From Acidimicrobium ferrooxidans (GTDB lineage Bacteria > Actinomycetota > Geothermincolia > Fen-727 > Anoxymicrobiaceae): 64,000 nt of DNA. The translations under genes were made by a program, and so were the position numbers. The stretch's first letter is position 1, and every line of letters starts with the position of its first letter. This document shows, in pieces, positions 58,863 through 64,000 of the stretch. The notes under the pieces are model-generated. The model saw only the letters and a program-made list of their open reading frames with translations, had not been told where the DNA came from and did not search any database. Where the stretch lies: positions 661,380 through 725,379 of the forward strand of contig DYIU01000001.1 in assembly GCA_020723485.1 (NCBI GenBank), written 5' to 3'.

Positions 58863-60230
58863 TCAGATTTCCTGTTGCTTGCCGCGGGCGAAGTAGTCGC
58901 GCACGCGCTCCTGCTTGCCGTCGAATGGAGCGAGCGAGACGGATGCTATCATCAGGCCCGCGACGAAGAGCGCCACCGAGAACCCGTACACGGTATACGA
59001 GAGCCCGAAGATCTTGACCGTGTGGACCCCAACGATTGCGGCGATGGCGCCGGCCAGCCCCGCCCCCACCACCAGGAATATCCTGGAGACCGCGTGGAAA
59101 GCGGCGAACGCCTTTCCCCTGTCGGCGTCGTCCACCCGCTCCTGCATCATGGTCACGGCGATCACGAACAGTATGCCGAACGCCGCGCCGAAGAACCCGG
59201 CGAGGATGTAGGCCATCACCGCCACGTGAACGAAGCTCATGCCGACCATTATTCCGCCGAGTACGACCAGCGCGACCCGGAGCATCCACGGTTTCTCCTC
59301 GCGGTGCACCAGCAGCTGGAGCGCGACCACTCCGACGATCATCCCGATCCCGAACAGAGCCATCAGCAGGCCGAACGCCGCGTCGCTCCTGGCCCCGAGG
59401 ACCTCTTTCACGTAGCCTATGCCGACCGCGTAGAGGCTGCCGCCGCCGATGCATCCTACCGCGACACCGAGCATCAGCGAACGGGTGAAGGGGTGCCTCC
59501 AGGCGTACGTCAGGGACTCCCAGAACTTCGGCGTGAGCTCCATGTCCATGTGGTCCCTGGGGGAGAGCAGGTGCATGCGGTAGAAGAACGAGGCGGAGAC
59601 AAAGAACGTGAGCGAGTCTATGAAGAAAGCCAGCGCGGTGGGGTGCTCGGCGAAGAAGCCGCCGTCGATGAACAGTCGGGTCAGGGGTGAGGGCACCGTG
59701 ATAAACGAGAAGAGTATCGCCGCCAGCGGTATCACGCCGTACGTCGTGGCCATCGAAAGCGAGTTGGCCATGGTGAGCTGATCTTCCTCGACCAGGTTCG
59801 GTATGCTGGCGTCGCGCGCCGCGAGCCACACGATAGAGATGCCCTCGATGAAGAATATCAGGACGTAGACCGCCCACACCCTGGTCATGAACGGCGCGGC
59901 GAGTATTATCACTCCGCGGGAGATGTCGCAGCCTATCATCAGCTTGCGGCGGTCAACGCGGTCTGTTATGTGGGCTGCGATGGGACCGGAGAAGAGCGCG
60001 GGGACCACCCTGAAAGCGACCATGCCTCCGACGGCGAGCGACGACCCCGTGATGCGCCACACGAGCGACATAAGCGCGAGCGTCGTCAGCCAGTCGCCGG
60101 AGCTCGACACGAGCTGCCCCCAGAAGAGCTTCATGAAGTTGCTGTTGCGGACCAGCCTCCGGAACTGCTGCTTTACGTCTCCGACCTGGCCCATGAGCCC
60201 GGGCGCGCCGTCAGGCATCGCGGGCCTCAT
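58863..60230 (-). CDS. MFS transporter, permease of unknown substrate
   Basis: A protein of about 455 residues with roughly 12 membrane helices. It has the early MFS signature (NSNFMKLFWGQLVSSSGDWL, then ITDRVDRRKLMIGCDISRG, the loop 2-3 motif) as in MFS_3/enterobactin-exporter-like proteins. A cytoplasmic loop of about 40 residues lies in the middle. ATG 60230 is preferred to the track start at 60374, which would read through repeats; ATG 60218 is an alternative. It is divergent from clpB. The substrate is probably a drug or metabolite exported by proton exchange. Confidence 0.88.
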   Translation of the reverse strand: MRPAMPDGAPGLMGQVGDVKQQFRRLVRNSNFMKLFWGQLVSSSGDWLTTLALMSLVWRITGSSLAVGGMVAFRVVPALFSGPIAAHITDRVDRRKLMIGCDISRGVIILAAPFMTRVWAVYVLIFFIEGISIVWLAARDASIPNLVEEDQLTMANSLSMATTYGVIPLAAILFSFITVPSPLTRLFIDGGFFAEHPTALAFFIDSLTFFVSASFFYRMHLLSPRDHMDMELTPKFWESLTYAWRHPFTRSLMLGVAVGCIGGGSLYAVGIGYVKEVLGARSDAAFGLLMALFGIGMIVGVVALQLLVHREEKPWMLRVALVVLGGIMVGMSFVHVAVMAYILAGFFGAAFGILFVIAVTMMQERVDDADRGKAFAAFHAVSRIFLVVGAGLAGAIAAIVGVHTVKIFGLSYTVYGFSVALFVAGLMIASVSLAPFDGKQERVRDYFARGKQQEI

Positions 60231-60346
60231 GGAATGAAATCCTGAAACACATGCACAATATTGTAGCCCAAGCACCCGGCCATTTCCTTGACGCAGCGCC
60301 GCATGTCCCGCGTGCTCCTGAGGCGGCGCGCCGCCGCCGCGCCCCG

Positions 60347-60435
60347 GCTTGTCGCGCAGGCTTCGGCGCAACAAGGGGTCAGGTCACTTTGTTGCATTTC
60401 ATGATTCGCAGCCAGCTTGTCGCGCAGGCTTCGGC
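60347..60435. repeat. REP-like copy 8 flanked by 21-bp direct repeats
   Basis: The REP (60368-60395, arms GCAACAA/TTGTTGC, core GGGGTCAGGTCA) sits between two identical 21-bp sequences containing CTTGTCGCGCAGGCTTCGG at 60347 and 60415, 68 bp apart. The second copy holds the likely -35 of clpB. It lies in the 256-bp MFS/clpB divergent region. Confidence 0.88.
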
Positions 60436-60446
60436 CGCTGTATAAA
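60417..60446 (+). promoter_or_regulatory. Candidate clpB promoter
   Basis: TTGTCG, 18 bp, TATAAA, 41 bases before the start codon. No HAIR (HspR) or CIRCE (HrcA) heat-shock operator is visible. Confidence 0.55.
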
Positions 60447-60486
60447 GAAAGAACCGGGGGCACGTCTCATGGGAGGAAGATAAGAA

Positions 60487-63078
60487 ATGGTCGATCCAGA
60501 AAAGCTTACCGTGAAGGCTCAGCAGGCCGTGGGCCAGGCGCAGTCGATGGCCCAGACGCTCCAACACCAGGAGATAGACGTCGAGCACCTCCTGCTCGCC
60601 CTGCTGGGGCAGCGCGAGGGCGTGATACTGCCGCTGCTCCAGAAGCTGGGGGTGAACGTCACCTCCCTCGAGGAGAGGGTCCGCGAGGAGCTCGACTCAA
60701 GGCCGAAAGTCTCGGGGGGAGGGCGGCAGTACGCGTCCCAGAGGCTCGACCGGACGCTCGACGCGGCCTGGGAGCTAGCGCAGGGATTCGGCGACGAGTA
60801 CCTGAGCACCGAGCACATGCTGCTGGCCATCCTCCAGGGCGGGGGCCCGGGCTCGCAGGCACTCAAGGAGTCCGGGGTCACCAGTGAGGACATGCTCCAG
60901 GCGCTCGCGGACATCCGCGGCTCGCAGCGCGTCACCGACCAGAGCCCGGAGGAGAAGTACCAGGCGCTCGATAGGTTCGCCCGCGACCTCACCGCCGAGG
61001 CGCGCAAAGGCAAGCTCGACCCGGTCATCGGCAGGGACGACGAGATACGCAGGGTCATCCAGGTGCTCTCCCGCCGCACCAAGAACAACCCCGTCCTCAT
61101 CGGCGACCCCGGTGTCGGAAAGACCGCCATCGCCGAAGGGCTCGCCCGGCGCATCGTCGACGGCGACGTCCCGGAGGGCCTGAAGGGCAGGCGGCTGCTG
61201 GCGCTGGACGTCGGCTCGCTGGTCGCCGGGGCGAAGTACCGCGGCGAGTTCGAGGACCGGCTGAAGGCGGTCCTGAAGGATATAGACCAGGCGGCGGGCG
61301 AGGTCATCCTCTTCATCGACGAGATGCACACGCTCGTCGGGGCGGGCGCCGCCGAGGGCGCCGTCGACGCCTCGAGCATGCTGAAGCCGGCGCTCGCCAG
61401 GGGCGAGCTGCACGCGATAGGTGCGACGACGCTCGACGAGTACCGCAAGTACGTGGAGAAGGACGCGGCGCTCGAGCGCAGGTTCCAGCCGATAATGATA
61501 TCCGAGCCCTCCGTCGAGGACACCATCTCCATCCTCAGGGGATTGAAGGAGCGCTACGAGGTCCACCACGGGGTCCGCATCCAGGACTCCGCGCTCGTCG
61601 CCGCGGCGGTGCTCTCCGACCGGTACATAACCGACAGGTTCCTCCCCGACAAGGCGATAGACCTCATCGACGAGGCGGCGAGCCGACTCAGGATAGAGAT
61701 AGACAGCATGCCCACGGAAGTGGACGAGGTCGAGCGGCGCATGAAGCAGCTCGAGATAGAGCGCGAGGCGCTCAAGAAAGAGACAGACGAGGCTTCCAGG
61801 GACCGGCTGGGCAAGCTCGAGAAGGAATTGAACGACCTCAAGGAGGACTCGGACGAGCTCGTCGCGCACTGGCAGAACGAGAAAGAGTCAATCACCAGGC
61901 TGCAGGAGCTGGGCGAACGCGTCGAGCAGCTCAAGAACGAAGAGCAGACGGCCGAGCGCGACGGCGACCTCGAGAAAGCGGCGGAGATCAGGTACGGCAC
62001 GCTGGTGGACGCGCAGAAGCAGATAGAGGAGGAGAACGACCGCCTGGCGGAGCTGCAGAAGGACCGCAAGATGCTGAAGGAGGAGGTCGACGAGGAGGAC
62101 GTCGCCGAGGTCGTCGCCAAGTGGACCGGCATCCCTGTCTCGCGCCTGATGGAGGGCGAGGTCCAGAAGCTCGTCACCATGGAGGACAGGCTGCGCCAGA
62201 GGGTGGTGGGCCAGGACGAGGCTATCGAGACTGTCTCGAACGCCATACGACGCGCCCGCGCCGGCCTGCAGGACCCGAACCGACCCATCGGCTCTTTCAT
62301 ATTCCTGGGCCCGACCGGCGTCGGCAAGACGGAGCTCGCCCGCGCCCTCGCCGAGTTCCTGTTCGACGACGAGCGCTCCATGGTGCGCCTGGACATGAGT
62401 GAGTATATGGAGAAGCACACCGTCTCGCGCCTCATCGGGGCGCCGCCCGGCTACGTCGGCTACGAGGAGGGCGGGCAGCTCACCGAGGCCGTGAGGCGCA
62501 GGCCGTACACGGTCGTGCTGCTTGACGAGATAGAGAAGGCGCACGACGATGTCTTCAACATACTGCTCCAGATAATGGACGACGGCCGGCTCACTGACGG
62601 GCACGGCAGGACCGTGGACTTCAAGAACGCCGTCCTCATCATGACCTCCAACCTGGGGAGCCAGTCACTGGAGACCGTCGACACCCGTGAGCGCGAGCAG
62701 GTGGAGGCGAGGGTGATGGAGGCGCTGCGCGCGCGCTTCCGGCCGGAGTTCCTCAACAGGGTTGATGAGATACTGGTCTTCAACTCCCTCACGCGGGAGG
62801 ACATACGCAGGATAGTCGACATCCAGGTGGGCCTGCTCCACCGCCGTCTCGAGGACCGCAAGATAGACCTGGAGCTGGGCGACGACGCCAAGGAGCTCCT
62901 TGCCGAACGGGGCTTCGACCCGGTCTACGGGGCGCGCCCGCTCAAGAGGGTCATCCAGCGCGACGTGCAGGACGCGCTCGCGCTCAAGGTGCTGAACGGT
63001 GAGATAAGGGAAGGAGACCGCGTGGACGTGGCGGTCGAGAATAAAGAGATAACGTTCAGGGTGGCCGAGCGCTCCTAG
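60487..63078 (+). CDS. clpB: ClpB disaggregase
   Basis: AAA+ chaperone that extracts proteins from aggregates with DnaK. The 863-residue protein has a double Clp-N domain, AAA1 (Walker [16 protein letters not shown], Walker [13 protein letters not shown]), the full ClpB coiled-coil middle domain (about 405-540, [20 protein letters not shown]) and AAA2 ([27 protein letters not shown]). The long middle domain separates it from ClpC. ATG 60487 follows GGGAGGAA. dnaK and grpE are not in the window. Its stop shares CTAG with the convergent gene. Confidence 0.97.
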   Translation: MVDPEKLTVKAQQAVGQAQSMAQTLQHQEIDVEHLLLALLGQREGVILPLLQKLGVNVTSLEERVREELDSRPKVSGGGRQYASQRLDRTLDAAWELAQGFGDEYLSTEHMLLAILQGGGPGSQALKESGVTSEDMLQALADIRGSQRVTDQSPEEKYQALDRFARDLTAEARKGKLDPVIGRDDEIRRVIQVLSRRTKNNPVLIGDPGVGKTAIAEGLARRIVDGDVPEGLKGRRLLALDVGSLVAGAKYRGEFEDRLKAVLKDIDQAAGEVILFIDEMHTLVGAGAAEGAVDASSMLKPALARGELHAIGATTLDEYRKYVEKDAALERRFQPIMISEPSVEDTISILRGLKERYEVHHGVRIQDSALVAAAVLSDRYITDRFLPDKAIDLIDEAASRLRIEIDSMPTEVDEVERRMKQLEIEREALKKETDEASRDRLGKLEKELNDLKEDSDELVAHWQNEKESITRLQELGERVEQLKNEEQTAERDGDLEKAAEIRYGTLVDAQKQIEEENDRLAELQKDRKMLKEEVDEEDVAEVVAKWTGIPVSRLMEGEVQKLVTMEDRLRQRVVGQDEAIETVSNAIRRARAGLQDPNRPIGSFIFLGPTGVGKTELARALAEFLFDDERSMVRLDMSEYMEKHTVSRLIGAPPGYVGYEEGGQLTEAVRRRPYTVVLLDEIEKAHDDVFNILLQIMDDGRLTDGHGRTVDFKNAVLIMTSNLGSQSLETVDTREREQVEARVMEALRARFRPEFLNRVDEILVFNSLTREDIRRIVDIQVGLLHRRLEDRKIDLELGDDAKELLAERGFDPVYGARPLKRVIQRDVQDALALKVLNGEIREGDRVDVAVENKEITFRVAERS

Positions 63079-63608
63079 CGGTGCCTGTCGTAGTGGGGCA
63101 ACAGTATGACGAGCCCTATGTAGATGGACAGTATCAGGAGCAACGCGATGTGGATCGGGATTATCCACCGGATCGAGGGGATTATGGCCAGTATCCCCGT
63201 GGCGAGTGTCACCACCAGCAGCATCGCGATTATGCGGCTGCGCCGCGTCTCCATCTCCGCGCGCGCCTTGTTGCTCGGGTAAGGTATGAAGCCTTCATTC
63301 TCGTATTCATTCTGATCCGAGTAGCTGCCGCGACGTACGTACGGCTCGGGCTCGCCGCCGACGCTTGCGTAGTACCGGCCCGCTGAAGGCTTGTAGTTGT
63401 GAGTGCTTATCGCGAGCACCGTCATGCCGCGCTTGAAGTCGGAGATGGTGTCTACAGGTGAATCGAGGGCCCGTTCCTTGAGCAAGTCCGGGAGGAAGAT
63501 CACTCCCGCCCCCACCAGAAGCAGCAGAAGCAGCAAAATCTCCAAAACCGACCCCACAGTGCTTATCTCGAGGTACACAACATATTGATACTGCCGGAAT
63601 CGTAGCAC
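63075..63608 (-). CDS. Small membrane protein, function unknown
   Basis: A 177-residue protein with an N-terminal membrane helix ([20 protein letters not shown]), a polar loop of about 80 residues ([19 protein letters not shown]) and two C-terminal helices ([40 protein letters not shown]). It is not recognised. The start is uncertain: GTG 63608 is the longest, and TTG or GTG codons 20-40 bases downstream are possible. It overlaps the clpB stop by the CTAG tetramer. Confidence 0.72.
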   Translation of the reverse strand: MLRFRQYQYVVYLEISTVGSVLEILLLLLLLVGAGVIFLPDLLKERALDSPVDTISDFKRGMTVLAISTHNYKPSAGRYYASVGGEPEPYVRRGSYSDQNEYENEGFIPYPSNKARAEMETRRSRIIAMLLVVTLATGILAIIPSIRWIIPIHIALLLILSIYIGLVILLPHYDRHR

Positions 63609-64000
63609 ACAAGATAAGCACCGGCAAGAGGGATTTTCTGGATTTCTCCGGCTGAAATCGGTTCGCGAACGGCTCCTGGTGTCGAAAAATGGCTTGTTAA
63701 AAGGATAAATTAGAGTTAGTGATGTTCATTACAGGGCTTAGAATTTTTTAAAGAAACTTCCTTATTCTATAGATAACGCCTGTGGATTTAATCGATTTGT
63801 GGGATTTTCCGCGAAACCCGCCGCCGCCGCTCGCCGTCAGAACCTGTAGCGCCGACCTCCTGTCGCAACGTCACGGGCCGCCGGATGGCAGCGCCGATTT
63901 CCGGTCGGCACTCACGACCAGGCACCTGGTTGCGGAAGGAAGTTGCCGCGCCAGAGCCTAACGATTACCATAAGAGGCGCTTTGAAGCCCCTTTGACCGT
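63609..64000. other. Gene-free end of window
   Basis: No supportable ORF on either strand. The first 180 bases are AT-rich (63680-63800, with AATTTTTTAAAG and scattered TGTGGATTT-like words); the rest is GC-rich. It may be the promoter region of genes beyond the window. I see no definite signal. Confidence 0.5.

Noticed and set aside
60400-60486. Heat-shock operator (HAIR or CIRCE) before clpB
   Set aside because: Neither inverted repeat is present between the REP element and the start codon.
63680-63830. Replication origin signal in the AT-rich end
   Set aside because: Only loose DnaA-box-like words (TGTGGATTT); no dnaA, dnaN or cluster of TTATNCACA boxes.
1-64000. Prophage, defence island, insertion sequence or integrase gene
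   Set aside because: No matching protein was found; the mobile features seen are all short non-coding repeats.

Overview
The window is one contiguous, GC-rich, densely coded bacterial chromosome segment. It has 57 supportable protein genes and no rRNA, tRNA, CRISPR array, phage or transposase gene that I can see. The gene mix points to a deep-branching, probably uncultured Actinomycetota lineage or a close relative. McsA-McsB-ClpC, DisA and Veg are shared with Firmicutes. CarD and an inositol-1-phosphate synthase with an adjacent PadR regulator are typical of actinobacteria. GTG and TTG starts are common. The taxonomic call is an inference from gene content only.

Layout. 0-2.5 kb: a truncated GAF-GGDEF diguanylate cyclase and greA. 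2.6-4.8 kb: a GMC oxidoreductase with a small helical partner. 4.9-11.9 kb: lysS, the protein-arginine-kinase/Clp operon mcsA-mcsB-clpC, and disA. 11.9-14.0 kb (minus): a GH114-like protein and two small cysteine-containing proteins. 14.3-18.5 kb: carD, PIN-TRAM, ispD, ispF and a GltD-like flavoprotein. 18.5-20.9 kb (minus): an ABC-2 exporter with a TPR protein. 21.1-22.7 kb: a CooT-like nickel protein and an HdrB/GlpC-like Fe-S protein. 22.7-23.5 kb: a gene-free repeat tract. 23.5-35.1 kb: a LytTR regulator, a DUF5666-like protein, an RsbRD-like protein, a chelatase-like AAA/VWA protein, an NlpC/P60 hydrolase, AcuC-like, PilT-like, a second GGDEF protein and two hydrolases. 35.2-40.0 kb: a UXS-like epimerase, a thioesterase, ino1-padR and a beta-lactamase-fold hydrolase. 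40.2-44.6 kb: a MoxR-DUF58-transglutaminase operon. 44.7-50.4 kb (minus): thiolase, Veg, a transglutaminase-like/zinc-ribbon pair, a degenerate SDR and a triple zinc-ribbon protein. 50.6-58.6 kb: an unknown protein, a second LytTR regulator, then a surface-protein cluster of two WxL-like proteins, a DUF916/WxIP-like membrane protein and a 1313-residue propeller/TIG/repeat protein. 58.9-63.6 kb: an MFS transporter, clpB and a small membrane protein.

The most interesting material is of two kinds. First, the 52-58.6 kb cluster looks like an actinobacterial version of the WxL/WxIP surface complex joined to a very large repeat adhesin. A 14-bp hairpin separates the WxL-like gene from the DUF916-like gene, and the WxL-like module appears tandemly duplicated. 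Second, the window carries several families of non-autonomous repeats. These are a REP-like element with core GGGGTCAGGTCA (eight copies, some as inverted pairs), a 159-bp MITE-like element with 15-bp terminal inverted repeats (two copies of identical length), a second REP-like inverted repeat between converging genes, and a 55/100-bp periodic tract. Several touch gene ends: one encodes the C-terminus of an SDR, one supplies a stop codon, both MITEs start a few bases after a TAG stop, and one REP sits in the clpB promoter region between perfect 21-bp direct repeats.

Other points: an McsB in which the conserved active-site cysteine is serine; an NlpC/P60 gene whose only well-placed start is AUC; a perfect 17-bp palindrome before padR-ino1; and three converging gene pairs that share a CTAG double stop.
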